Source: Cercophora sp. LCS_1 (lineage: Eukaryota; Ascomycota; Sordariomycetes; Sordariales; Lasiosphaeriaceae). From it: DNA of 64,000 bases. The notes below the pieces were generated by a model that did no database searches, was not told where the DNA came from, and saw only the letters and a list, made by a program, of their open reading frames with translations. The position numbers were made by a program, and so were the translations under genes. Every line of letters begins with the position of its first letter. Position 1 is the stretch's first letter. Location of the stretch: positions 1-64,000 of the forward strand of contig JAPZLL010000072.1 in assembly GCA_036250225.1 (NCBI GenBank), written 5' to 3'. Positions 52,656-63,709 of the stretch are shown in pieces.

Positions 52656-54056
52656 ATGGCGGGGGGTAAAAAGTCACGCCCATCGGGCCCGGCTCCTCCA
52701 TCCCGGACTTTGGTGCTCGACAACGGCGCAAATACGATCAAGGCCGGTTTCGTGACCGACGAAAAAAGGGACGAGCCCCGCGTCATTCCCAACTGCCTCG
52801 CGCGCGACCGTCATAAAAGGACCTATGTGGGCTCGGAGCTGGAGAAGTGCAAGGACTTTGGCGAGATTGCCTTCCGACGCCCCGTCGAGAAGGGCTTCAT
52901 CGTCAATTGGGAGGCCCAGAAGGAGATTTGGGATCGCGAGTTCTTCGACGACAAGGCGCCCCAGAAATGCGACCCCTCCGACACGCGGCTCATCCTGGCC
53001 GAGCAGCCCAACTCGCTGCCTGCCCTCCAGTCACACTGCGATCAGATAGTGTTTGAAGAGTTTGGGTTCTCGAGCTACTACCGCGGCCCTGGTGCGTTGT
53101 CTCACCGTTTGGCGCAGATTGTCGAGCTAACTCGTGTCGCAGGCCCGGCTTTCAATGCATACCGCGATATCCAAAAGATGTTCCGAACCCCGCGACCCGC
53201 AGACACGATCGTTGATTATCCCGCCGAAGTAATACTGGTTGTTGACTCTGGTTATTCCCACACAACGGTCACGCCCATCCTCCAGGGCCGACCGCTGCAC
53301 CAGGCTGTTCGAAGACTCGACGTTGGGGGGAAGTTGATGACCAATTACCTCACGAGGCTACTTTCTGTTCGTCACTTCGACATGCGCAACGATACATACG
53401 TGGTGAACGAGATGAAGGAGGCTGCCTGCTATGTCTCGCTAGACTTCAAAGGCGATCTGGAAAAGACATGGAAGGGCACCCGCGGGGAGAAGAGGGAGTC
53501 ATATCTGAACGGAGCTGGGATCGCCAAGGACTATGTCCTGCCGGATTCGCATACTCGCTTCCACGGTGTTGTTCGTGACTACGAGCCTGGCTTGTCGAAC
53601 AAAGCCCGGAAGGCTCTGGCGTCAACAGAGGACATTCTCACCCTGCGCAACGAACGATTCGTCGTCCCCGAGCTACTTTTCCACCCCTCAGACATCGGCA
53701 TGCGGCAGCCAGGCCTTGGAGACCTGGTCATGCAGTCGCTTTCAGTTTTACCCATTGGACTTTGGCCAGGCCTCCTCGCCAATGTTGTCGTTGTTGGAGG
53801 AAATTCTCTGTTCGACCATTTTATCCAGCGTTTGCAAACGGAAATTCTTGAGCGTGTCCCTGACGCATGCATCGTGCGAGTAGCACGACCAGAAAACCCG
53901 ATCATTAGTACATGGTTGGGAGCTGCGGGCTTTGCCAAGCATGAGCATGCCGATAGACTTGTCGCGACCAAGCAGGAATACGAAGAAAATGGCGCTGCTT
54001 GGGTGGCACGCAAGTTTGCCCTTGGGCTCGGTGTCGATGCTGACGCTCAAGGTTGA
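52656..54056 (+). CDS. ARP6: Actin-related protein 6 (SWR1 chromatin-remodelling subunit), 449 aa
   Basis: Exon 1 is 52656-53091 and exon 2 is 53143-54056. The 51-base intron (GTGCGT donor, GCTAAC branch, GTCGCAG acceptor) is a multiple of three and carries no stop, so the unspliced frame also stays open and would insert 17 residues. Actin-fold signatures are TLVLDNGANTIKAGFVTDEK (phosphate 1), NCLARDRHKRTYVGSELEKC, FRRPVEKGFIVNWEAQKEIW, VILVVDSGYSHTTVTPILQG (phosphate 2), DVGGKLMTNYLTRLLSVRHF and LANVVVVGGNSLFDHFIQRL. The K-x-CKDF and RRP-EKG-VNW motifs are specific to Arp6. In yeast Arp6 bridges Swc2/Swc6 and the remodeller for H2A.Z deposition. It is nuclear. It is the most conserved gene in the window. 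Confidence 0.93.
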   Translation: MAGGKKSRPSGPAPPSRTLVLDNGANTIKAGFVTDEKRDEPRVIPNCLARDRHKRTYVGSELEKCKDFGEIAFRRPVEKGFIVNWEAQKEIWDREFFDDKAPQKCDPSDTRLILAEQPNSLPALQSHCDQIVFEEFGFSSYYRGPGALSHRLAQIVELTRVAGPAFNAYRDIQKMFRTPRPADTIVDYPAEVILVVDSGYSHTTVTPILQGRPLHQAVRRLDVGGKLMTNYLTRLLSVRHFDMRNDTYVVNEMKEAACYVSLDFKGDLEKTWKGTRGEKRESYLNGAGIAKDYVLPDSHTRFHGVVRDYEPGLSNKARKALASTEDILTLRNERFVVPELLFHPSDIGMRQPGLGDLVMQSLSVLPIGLWPGLLANVVVVGGNSLFDHFIQRLQTEILERVPDACIVRVARPENPIISTWLGAAGFAKHEHADRLVATKQEYEENGAAWVARKFALGLGVDADAQG

Positions 54057-54191
54057 TGGGCCATCGAGGACATCTCGTCAACTCTGAACGCCAGTCCATG
54101 TGTTTACCATCAAGCAAACCGACCTATCTTACAAGCGACCTTATTCGAACCACCAATACACCCTACCGAAGCCATTCGGAAATATACAGCT

Positions 54192-55047
54192 CTATTCCAG
54201 GGTCTGGTAGCCACTGTACTTTCCACGTGTGTATGGGGGTCTGATCAGGTTCTTCAGCACCACGATGCCGGCGACACCTCCGCCATATATCAACAGCAAG
54301 TTACCCCAGGCAATATCCCCATATTGCCTCTGGCCAACCGCAAGAGCCACAAGGTCATACGCAAGACAACCACCAAGTATCCAGTCGCTGCAGCTTGCCA
54401 ACGCGCCAAAGCCCACGCCCGTCAGGACTCTGGTAAGAGTACCGGCGCTCTGGTGGTTGAAGTAGGCGGCCGATCCATTATGCAACAAGTCGAGGACCCC
54501 TATGCCAGCAAACGTCTTGGCCACAATATGAGTGAGGATGGAGTTGGTCGACCTGAGGTCCATGGGAGGCAAACGCCCAAACACATAGTAGAGCTGCGCC
54601 AAGCTGTTGATGACGACAAACACGTTCGAGCTCAACAGGTCGGATCGGTTCCAAAATATCATCCAGGCTGCAGAAGTCAGTCTCGGGTCTTGCAAAGCAA
54701 CATGGATGCAACTTACTGGCGATACAGAGGTTGCCCAGAGCATAGTACGGAGTGTAATCCACCATCAGGCCGACATCTTGGTTGTCACCTGTTTCGATCT
54801 GGTTGCCACCTACCTCGAGCTGTCTGGCACGTCGACGGCACAGCCGGTAGAGCCAGGCAGCTTGGAAGATCTGTTGGGGAAGGAAGAAGCCACCAATGAA
54901 AAAGGGCTGGGGAGAGAAGAAGGACAAGTTGGCGTCGTGAACATCCTTCATGTTGGGGCTGCTCAACATGCCGTAGGTTTGCGCGGCAAAGTCAAGACCA
55001 AAGCTCAAGGGCGCAAGCCAGCGCGCCGTGGAGTGCGAGACACCCAT
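54192..55047 (-). CDS. Multi-pass membrane protein of unknown function, 268 aa
   Basis: Minus-strand exons 55047-54717 and 54667-54192 are joined by a 49-base intron (GTAAGT donor, CTGAC branch, GCAG acceptor). The ATG at 55045-55047 is the first in frame; upstream codons to 55128 lack an ATG. The start MGVSHSTARWLAPLSFGLDF is followed by PQPFFIGGFFLPQQIFQAAW, VDYTPYYALGNLCIATWMIF, SNVFVVINSLAQLYYVFGRL and several further helices (ILTHIVAKTFAGIGVLDLL, VLTGVGFGALASCSDWILGG, DIAWGNLLLIYGGGVAGIVV). About six to seven membrane segments are expected. A similar protein occurs widely in filamentous ascomycetes. I do not know its function. It shares a divergent promoter region with the Trf4-like gene. 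Confidence 0.8.
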
Positions 55048-55850
55048 GCTTGCGTACTTGATGGAACAGGTGATAGGGTAAGAATAGAGAGAAAGGATTT
55101 GATCCTTGGAGCGTTTGTCTGAGCTCACTGGGCGAACTCAAACGTGCTAAAAGCGGCGCTCAATCCAATGGGGAGTGTTTGTTGTTCGACACAGTTGCAC
55201 CGGTGAATAGTTGAGTGAGCTGGGAGACCACAAGAAATGAATTGAATTGACTGAGTATCTTATAACTGCAGGAGGTCTATGGATGACGAGATGACATGGG
55301 GCTGCTCTTTTGATATGATGATGTCAAGCCCAGCTTCCGATCTTTGAGTTTCGGAGTTGGAGCTGCGGATCTTGCCTGTGATGTCCTCCAATGTCCACGG
55401 TTCGCACCTCATAAACTTATTCAAGATTCTCCAACCTAATTGGCTAACTCCAGATAATCCACATTTGCTACTTATTGCTTTTTTTCTTCTAGTTATTTTA
55501 TGTCCATCGAAGTGAATTGTTCAAGATTGAAGCCTGCAAACCCATGTCAGTTCTGTGCTGTGCGAACAGTGCCACCATGACGATTTTCACAGCTGCGGGG
55601 TGCCCTTGAGAAAATCAGCTAGGCCCAAACCAGGTTGGGCCCGCCAAAAAATCTTAGCACCCGGCGCGTGCGACCCCGAAAAAAATTCGCGACGCTCTTC
55701 TTGCAACACCCAACCCCGCTGGTGAAAGTCCAATCTTCAACCACTCGATCGCGACCGGCGCTTCAGCGTTGACCACTTGCACTGCGCCGGAGCCTTCTAT
55801 CGCCATTCTTTTCTAAGAATCTCAGCGAACGAACGGCCTGAAAAAAAAAA
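55048..55850. promoter_or_regulatory. Divergent promoter region, 0.8 kb
   Basis: Lies between the membrane-protein gene (minus) and the Trf4-like gene (plus). ATTGG (inverted CCAAT) is at 55439-55443. The Trf4-like ATG at 55851 follows a run of ten As. No gene was seen. Confidence 0.45.
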
Positions 55851-58698
55851 ATGGGGAACAATCGAAAGGGCAGGGGCCGCCAGCGGGGCGGACCTGATGC
55901 GCGACAGCACAGCACACTCGCCAATATTCCTGAACCCGCTCGACCTCTTCCCCCAAGACCTCCTCCGCTCAACTTTCAACCTCCCCACCAGAGTGCTGGT
56001 TATCCTGCTGCCTATAGCCCAACAGGTCATTCCACTGCCTTCAGCCCGACAGGCCCCCCGCCGTATCCTATTGGCGGTGATCCCTCCGGTGCTGCCCAAG
56101 CTCCTGGTAACTACAGTCACAGTTTTCACGGTGCTGCTCAAGCGCCATCTCCCCCTCCCCCAGGCCTTGATTACTACGCACCCCCTCTGGCTTTTCCTCC
56201 TCCTCCGGCTTATCCTCCTCCGGTAGCATATCCACCTCCACCTGGCGCTGACTCTTATCACGGCGGTCAAGGTTATCGCGACAACGACTCGTACCGTCGC
56301 GACGGAGATTACTACCGTCAGAACGACAACGCTTATCGCCAGAACGACGAAATGGCGCGAAACCGCAACTCGAATCGCCGTAACGATGAAATGTCGCGCA
56401 ATCGCGATTCGTACCGCTCGGGCAACGACTTTCATCGTCCCGACAGGCGCAACTCGAGAGACGATGGGAACCGCCGTAACGACGACAATTATCGAAATGG
56501 CAATCATCGCCGCAATGATAGCAACTACCGCAACGACGCCAACCGGCGCGATGGAAACGATTATCGCAATGACAACAGTCGCCGCGATGGTAACAGTCGT
56601 CATGGCAATGATACTGGCTCGTATCGTCCTCCGGCTGCCGATACTTACCGCCCGCCCCAGGCCGAGTTCACATTCCAACAGTCTGCGCCGCCTGGTCTAG
56701 ACTTTGGAGCCAGCAACCAGCAGAATGGCAACCAGCAATCCGGGGGCCGTCGCGACAGAGGCCCGCCCAGAGGCCGCGACCGGGGCGCCCAGAGAGGCAG
56801 TCGCTCCCAATTTGGTGGCAGGCCTGGTGGGTTCCGGCCGTCGTACCCCGCTAAGCGCGAGCTTTTGACGGCCACGCACACCACTGGCAACGAGCAGATC
56901 CTGTACGGCGCGGACAACGGCGTGACGTACCGTCCTCTGGACGAGCTCACGGACAGCGACGAGGCGGAGATGGAGGAGTCCGGAGCAGAGAACGGTGAGC
57001 CCTCCACGAAGCGGGCTCGGGTCGCAGGGTCGCAGGCTGAAGGCGACTCCGAGCCAAAGTTTGCCCCGCGGTGGTGCAACCCGGACCCGTACACGGCCCT
57101 GCCCGCGGTGGACACAACCACCGCCGGGAAGAAAAAGGATGTTGTGCAACTCATCCGCAAGGCCCGGGTCCAAACCGGGGAGTCGAGACCTTCTCTGCCC
57201 ACCACGGTGGAGGAGTTTATCTCCTTCGATGGAGATTCGAGCGAGGAGGAAGACGACGAGCCTTCGGGCAGCGGTGTCAATTTGGCTGCTCCTCCCCCAA
57301 CTGCCCCTGTCCCGGGTGCCCCCATTCCCGTCGCCCCCATCCCAGTTGTCACGGCCCAAGCGGCGCTCGGCCCTAGCTATTCGAATAACATCCCTGTGCC
57401 TCAGGAGAGGAATCTTGCCCTCGGCAGCCGCAAGAGAACGCACAACGATGTAATCAAGCAGCCGGATACGAGGCTGACCAATCCTCCTACGGTCAAGCAA
57501 CTTGGTGTTGTCAGCTACTGGGCAGCGAAGCCCGGCGAGGACCCGGTTCCTTGGTATGCGTTCCACCACGAGCTGGAGACGAATAGGGAACGGTAAGTCT
57601 GACGATTTGTGGGATTGGTACCCAGCTAACTTGCTCAGTCTCCATCAAGAGATTATGGACTTCTACGACTTCGTCAGGCCGCAACCCTTCGAGGAGACAA
57701 TCCGGACCAAGCTCATAAACGACATGAAGTCTGTCATTCGTAAGCACTGGGGGGCCGGCGACGCCGAAGTGTATGCTTTTGGGTCCTTCCCAACTGGCCT
57801 CTACCTCCCGACGTCCGACATGGACATGGTGCTGTGTTCCGATGGCCACCTCAACGAAGGCCGTCCGCCCAAGTATGCCCTTGGCAACTTCGGCAAGCTG
57901 CGGAGATTTATGAACGTTCTCGCCGACCACGGCTTCGTGAAGGGTTTCAGCCAGGACTGTACTCAGATCATTGCCAAGGCCAAGGTGCCGATTGTCAAGT
58001 TTGTCGAGCGCAAAACCCTCCTAAAGGTCGACATCTCGTTTGAGAACACCAACGGACTCGCAGCAATCAACACGTTCAACGAGTGGAGACAAGAATATCC
58101 GATGATGCCCATCTTCGTCACGCTGCTGAAGCATTTGCTGTGCATGTACGGGTTGAACGAGCCGGCGAGTGGCGGCATTGGCGGACTGTCGACTACATGT
58201 CTCGTGGTGAGTATGATGCAGACCCACAAGCGCCAAGATGGCACCCTCTATGCTGAGAGTGAAGACTTGGGCGAACTTTTGTTGGGTTTCACCGACCTTT
58301 ACGGTAATCAGTTTGACTACCACCGGTACGCCATCTCAGTCAACCCGCCGGCTATCATCGAAAAGGTTAGTGACAGCTCCCTCGGTCCCCCTCTCCCCAA
58401 CTAACTTGAGGCACAGTCGAGTGTTCAGTCAGTCGTCTATAAGAATCTCTCCCGCTTTTCCATTCTCGACCCGAACAACCCGAGCAACGATATCGCCGGC
58501 GGTGCCAAAATGACCCAGATGATCGTGGAGCTATTCCGTCAAATCCATGCTACCCTCGTTGAGAAGATTAAGAGCAAAGAGGAGGGTGAGCTAGGCAGTA
58601 TCTTGTTGCCCTTCATGGGCGGTGACTACTCTAGCTTCCGCAATCAGCGTGCTCACTTGGCCAAGTTGGCCGGCTTGAACCCCCGCACCGCCTTTTAA
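55851..58698 (+). CDS. Trf4/Cid14-type non-canonical poly(A) polymerase, 916 aa to the first stop
   Basis: Exons are 55851-57592, 57639-58365 and 58417-58698 (GTAAGT and GTTAGT donors, CTAAC branches). The first 400 residues are disordered: a Pro-rich part, then about 120 residues of Arg/Asn/Asp repeats (RRND, YRND, NRRDG), then an RGG-like patch. The catalytic core starts at LHQEIMDFYDFVRPQPFEET. It has VYAFGSFPTGLYLPTSDMDM (GS motif plus the two metal-binding Asp residues), RKTLLKVDISFENTNGLAAI (third Asp) and the central-domain block PIFVTLLKHLLCMYGLNEPA with GGIGGLSTTCLVVSMMQ. The nucleotide-recognition motif FDYHRYAISVNPPAII and a PAP-associated end follow. The order is that of Trf4/Trf5, the TRAMP-complex enzyme that adds short poly(A) tails to nuclear RNAs for exosome decay. 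Translation appears to end at TAA 58696-58698, but the frame continues meaningfully (see next entry). Confidence 0.92.
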
Positions 58699-58935
58699 CT
58701 CGTTGACAAGGACGCCCGACATGGCCCTACCACTTGGCACACTGCTGGTTACGGAGACAACCCGGTACGCGCACTGCGCTTGCCCCAGCCATTTGTTTAC
58801 TGTTAGTTACAGAGACAACCTCAGCATGTCGACGGCTTTGGCGACCTGTTCACGGTAGCAACACACGGCGCACCCCCGACTCAGAGGCAACTCTTGTATG
58901 ACTACGACACCCGAAAGGATATGGAGGATTATTGA
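58699..58935 (+). other. In-frame, intron-containing continuation of the Trf4-like gene beyond TAA
   Basis: Directly after TAA the same frame stays open for 22 codons (LVDKDARHGPTTWHTAGYGD then NP, 58699-58764). A GTACGC donor and a 48-base intron ending TTACAG (58765-58812) follow, and then in phase 0 another 40 codons (RQPQHVDGFGDLFTVATHGA, PPTQRQLLYDYDTRKDMEDY) to TGA 58933-58935. Both segments look like genuine protein, and the intron keeps phase with the interrupted frame. It is either a tail lost by a recent nonsense mutation, a readthrough or RNA-recoded extension, or a base error. Confidence 0.6.
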
Positions 58936-61734
58936 CGAACGGATGCATTTCATTGGACCATGACATTGGGCGGCATTTTCACTGTGGTGTTCAAAAGGAC
59001 GTGGCGTTCTCGGAGCGGATACGGATCTGGATGCATATTGATACCCCGCACTCTTTTTTTTGCCCGGCGAGCGCTTGTCATGGGCACGAAACTGATGTCA
59101 TAGCCAGGCTATCAGCGCTTTTCAGACCGACCAGCCTGCAATGGCATCGGCACGCGCACCCTTACATAGGCCTGACGGCGCTCTTGAACGAGAGCAGTTC
59201 GGCACGATCGAAGCGAGCTACTTACGTAGGCCAGTTGGCGCCCTCACTTGAATCGACCGGACCTTTACATTTCTTTTTTTGTTTTCTTTTAGTCTCGATG
59301 TTTGGTCGGGCTGAGGGATTACCTGGTGACTGACTGACGCAGGCTTTGATGAAGATTGCCGGCTACCGATCTTTGGACAGGAATCCATCGAGCTGGCATG
59401 ACAAACTTGGAGATACTGCTGATAACTGCATAGGATGCTGGCCCTGCTTTTGTCTGATGGAGTGATGCTCTGCATTCGCCTGGACTGAGTGGTGGCCCGC
59501 AAAAACACCCGTTGGCGACCTAAGGGTCGCTGGCACCCTTTTCTCACTGCATACTGCGCTTTACGTGCGGCTGTGGAGAGGAATTGGATGCCGGGTGTTC
59601 GCCTTGAGCGAGCTCTACGGTTGGTTGTGATGCTCCATGAACCAGAAGTCGGTGGGAGATTTGGGTGCTGATGCTGGTGCTGGGCGTTCAAGTTGACCAC
59701 GGGCAATTGCCCTGCTCAGGCCAGAAGCGGAAAGAGCCGGCACTTGCATGATTCCACGGCCACAACCAAGGCATGCTTTTTCTCTCTCCAGTGCACAGTG
59801 CTGAAGAAGCAGGTGGTTTGATCACATGGGGGCGTCAAGGTGCCGTGGAAATAAGCTTCAGTGGTCCCCCGCTAAAAACGCCCCGTCTGGGGTGGGTGAG
59901 GGCAAGGCGGGGTCGAAAATCCCCCGAGATGCCTGTCAGCATCCATCCATGTCCTGGACCACCGCTGGGCACCTGCCTCTTTCCATCGTTCGAGCTTTCC
60001 ATCCACTGAGGTTCCAGGTTGTTTTCTGTGCAGGACCGATCAACCTCGCACCCTTGCTGTGTGCGTGCAGCATGCAACGGCCATTTCTTCGGTCGCATTA
60101 TCTTGGAAGGGAAGGGTTGCTTTGCGTCTGCCATCTGCCAATTACGACGACAGCGGACTGGCGGTGATGCGCCTTGGAAGCCCAGTGGGACTGTTACAAG
60201 AAGAGCAAGCATGGAAGAGGCAACTTGTGTCCTTCCCAATCGATCACGAAATGTATAATACGTATGTAAGCATTTACGGTTTGAGTCCAGATGACCACGA
60301 GGATATTTAGGAAAATAATAACGACGGATGTCGGCACGCGATGGTGGTGGTGCCCTGGTTCGGAGGTGGTGGGTTGCACCGGTGTTTAGCGAGTCTTGCC
60401 CGCCGTTGATAATCCTCCGGAGCTGTGTCGCCAACATCGCCTGGCTGTGTATGCATTGTCCCATCCATACTGGAGGGAAGCAAAAAAAGGGCTGTCGGGA
60501 CTAGACAGCGTCAGGGTAAGGTGGCATTGTCGTCCCCGAAAAGGAAACTGTCAACTTTTGACATTGTTCTTGGCTTTTCATGACACGCATACACAGTCAA
60601 GCAAAGATTTCAACGGTTTTGTCCGTGCCGTCGTGGTGGCTTTTCGGCACATTGAAGCGAGACGGGCGAAAAATGTCCGTTATTGGTTGGGGACAAGCCA
60701 CCCCGTCTTGCCCGTGCTGGAGGGGGACGAGAGCAGAACGCCACCAGTCAAAGATCAACGACAGTGAAGCCGGTGCAAACCGCACACGCGCCGTCAGTCC
60801 TCGACGAACCAGCATCGAATGGGATGGGCGAGGATTGGGCCCTTGAGCTCCTTCCTAGAAAGGCAAGACGTGCAACACGGACGGGAAACCCATGGCGGTG
60901 GAATGATGTGGCACCAAGGTTTCAAAGGAATCTCCGGCCCCATTGGTGGAGAATAAACAAGCATCGAACACATGCTCTGCTTCTTTGTATCACCACCCTT
61001 TTTCCGCCGCGGTGAGTCGGTACTACCGCGGTCGATTGCGGGTGTGTCGGTACATCGAGCCTGGGGCTAATCAACAGGCGATAGGTAAATGTTTTCTGGA
61101 GGTGGTCTTACCCCAAAACCCCCAGTGCCGTGGCGCAAGAGAGGGAGAAAGAGATGGCTGAGCTCATCAAGGGGGTGGCAGCTGGTTTGCTTTCCGCCAA
61201 TACAAATACTATCATACTAAATGTTAATACAGATGGGGCTTTTTTTGGGCGACGAGGGTGGTCCCATGGGATAACTGCAGATTTATAGCAGGGTCTGATA
61301 TAACTGCAAAGCACACCGACAGATGCAGATGGGAAGCTGCACGTTCTGGTCTCCTCTGGTACCCTTCTGGTGCCCACTAGCCAAAGAAACTTCCTGGTTC
61401 TTGAACGGGGCAACGTTGTGCAACCCCGGTTGGAGCAGCTACCTACCATATGGACCAGACCGGCATGTACCTAACCATGTCCTTGTCAGTTTTTTTTTAC
61501 AGGGAGCTGGTCCAGGTCCAGGAGGCCAAGGTCCTGCGAGATAAATTGTAGGGACCTGAGCTGCAGCTCGTGGACAGACGCAACGGCGATCGTCTGCTGC
61601 TTGCCCTGGTTGATGAGCATATATTGCCGTGAAGCTTCCCACCGCGTCACGTTCCGTTGAGGCTCACGTCTTTTTTCCCATCCTTATCCATTTCGAACAC
61701 ACACCGAGGACAAACCACCACCGAAACCGTCGCC
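58936..61734. other. Intergenic, 2.8 kb, upstream of the hexose transporter
   Basis: No gene with supportable features. The many frames on both strands are short and unrelated to known domains. Three Mig1/CreA-type SYGGRG sites cluster at 59867 (CCCCGC), 59887 (CTGGGG) and 59907 (GCGGGG). A poly-T tract lies near 59270. The region is long enough to contain an unannotated non-coding RNA, but nothing positive supports one. Confidence 0.45.
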
Positions 61735-63709
61735 ATGTATCAGGCGAGCAATGTATACTTTATCTGTTCCTTTGCCGCCATCGGTCTGTCTCTCCTTCCC
61801 TCTTTCCCACTTTCCTGCTTCCCCACAAAGCCATGCTAACCCAACTCCCACCAAAAAGGCGGCGGCCTGTTCGGCTTCGACATCTCCTCCATGTCGGGCG
61901 TCTTAGGCACCCAAGCCTACAAGCGCTACTTTGGCAACCCCGTCTCGTACACGCAGGGCGGCATCACGGCGTCCATGCCGGCGGGTAGTCTCGTCGGGTC
62001 TCTCGTCTCGTCTTTCTTGGCAGACAAGTACTCGCGCAAAGTGGCGCTGCAAATCTCGTGCGTCCTGTGGATTATCGGATCCATCCTCATGGCCGCAGCG
62101 CAGAACATCGCCATGTTGTGTGTAGGACGCGTTATCTGCGGACTCTGCGTCGGTATCGCGTCGGCGATTGTGCCGGTTTACCAGTCCGAGATTGCGCCCA
62201 AGGAGATTCGAGGAAGGGTGGTCTCGCTGCAGCAGTGGGCGATTACTTGGGGTATTTTGATGTGAGTTTACATCTCTCTCTCTCTCTCTCTCTTTCGCAA
62301 AAGGAGAAGATGATGGCTGATGAAAATAAAAAACAGTCAGTTTTTCATCCAGTTTGGTGCTGCCCAGGGAACAGGCGGTGGACCGAGTGATCCTGACCAG
62401 CCCGAGGCCGCGTTCAGAATTCCCTGGGGCGTGCAGATGGTTCCGGCGTTTGTTCTTGGTGTTGGCTTGTTTTTCATGCCGTATAGCCCCAGGTGGTTGG
62501 CGTCCAAGGACCGCTGGGAGGAGGCCATCCAGGTGCTGGCGGCGATCCATGGCGGTGGGGATGTCAACCATCCCAAGGTGTTGGCGCAGTATCAGGAGAT
62601 TGAGGAGGCGTTGCGGTTTGAGCGCGAGCAGGCGGTTTCGTCGTTCAAGGCGCTGGTTGCGCCGAGGATGTTTAAGCGCGTGTTGTTGGGCATGTCGATT
62701 CAGATGTGGTCGCAGTTGTGCGGGATGAATATCATGGTGAGTGCTCTGATGTCTCAGGGATGGATTGGATATGCTGACGTGGCGGCAGATGTATTACATT
62801 GGTAGGTTCGCATGAGTTTTACGGAATGTGATAGTGGACTGACATTGTTGTTTTGCAGTGTACATTATGAGGTATGTTGACTTTTGTCTCTCTGATTCCG
62901 AACTTGATGCTAACATTACCAGCTCTGCTCAAATTGCCTCACCACTCGCAACCGCCTCGATCCAGTACGTGATCAACGTGGCTCTCACCCTCCCCGCTAT
63001 CATTTTCCTTGACAAATGGGGCCGTCGTCCCTCGTTAATTCTCGGCTCTTTTGGCATGATGACCTGGCTGTTCATTTCTGGTATTTTCTCCTCTCTCCCT
63101 TATCCCAGCTCACTAATTAACATTATTCCAGGCGCCGTCCAACAACACTTTGGCCAGCCCAACACCGAGATCACCCGCACCCCCGACAACAGCGACGTAA
63201 CCTGGATCGTCATCAACAACCGTCCCGCCTCGTCCGCTATCGTAGCTTGCTCCTACCTCTTTGTCGCAACCTTTGCCACAACATGGGGTCCCGTGTCCTG
63301 GACCTACCCAGCCGAGATTTTCCCTTCCAAGATCCGCGCCAAGGCCGTCTCCTTGTCGACGGCGGCCAACTGGTTCTGGAACATGGTGCTTGCTTTTGGC
63401 GTGCCCCCGCTGCTGTGGAACATTTCATACAAGATGTACTATATCTTTGGCGCCTTCAATGCGGCTGCGTTTATCCACATGGCTCTGCTTGCGCCCGAGA
63501 CAAAGGGGTATACGCTGGAGGAGATGGACGAGGTGTTTGATTCGGGATTGCCGGCGTGGAAGAGGCTCAAGAAGACGAGTCGGTTGGAGGAGTTGGCGAG
63601 GGAGATTGAGGCGGGCAATGTAAAGGTTACTGTGCCTGCTGTGTCAGCTGGGCAGGGGGAGGAGAAGAAGGAGGAGGAGGTCAAGCCTGCTGAGAGTGCA
63701 GCTGTGTAG
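61735..63709 (+). CDS. Hexose (glucose-type) MFS transporter, 537 aa, seven exons with two 13-base microexons
   Basis: Exons are 61735-61783, 61859-62261, 62337-62736, 62789-62801, 62859-62871, 62923-63080 and 63132-63709. All junctions have GT-AG borders and agree in phase, totalling 538 codons. The two microexons (13 bases each) complete MYYI-V and YIM-S to give GMNIMMYYIVYIM, the helix-7 motif of sugar porters. Other signatures are FGFDISSMSGVLGTQAYKRY (typical of fungal high-affinity glucose carriers), GRVICGLCVGIASAIVPVYQ with SEIAPKEIRGRVVSLQQWAI, YSPRWLASKDR, WGRRPSLI, TWGPVSWTYPAEIFPSKIRA and PETKGYTLEEMDEVF. Plasma-membrane uptake of monosaccharides is expected. The intron before exon 3 contains a (CT)n tract. 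The C-terminal tail is acidic and basic-rich, and no long regulatory sensor tail is present. Confidence 0.93.

Noticed and set aside
55797..56678. A 293-codon minus-strand frame rich in Val, Ile and Ala that looks like a membrane protein.
   Set aside because: It is the complement of the Arg/Asn/Asp repeats of the Trf4-like gene; the hydrophobicity is a reverse-complement effect.
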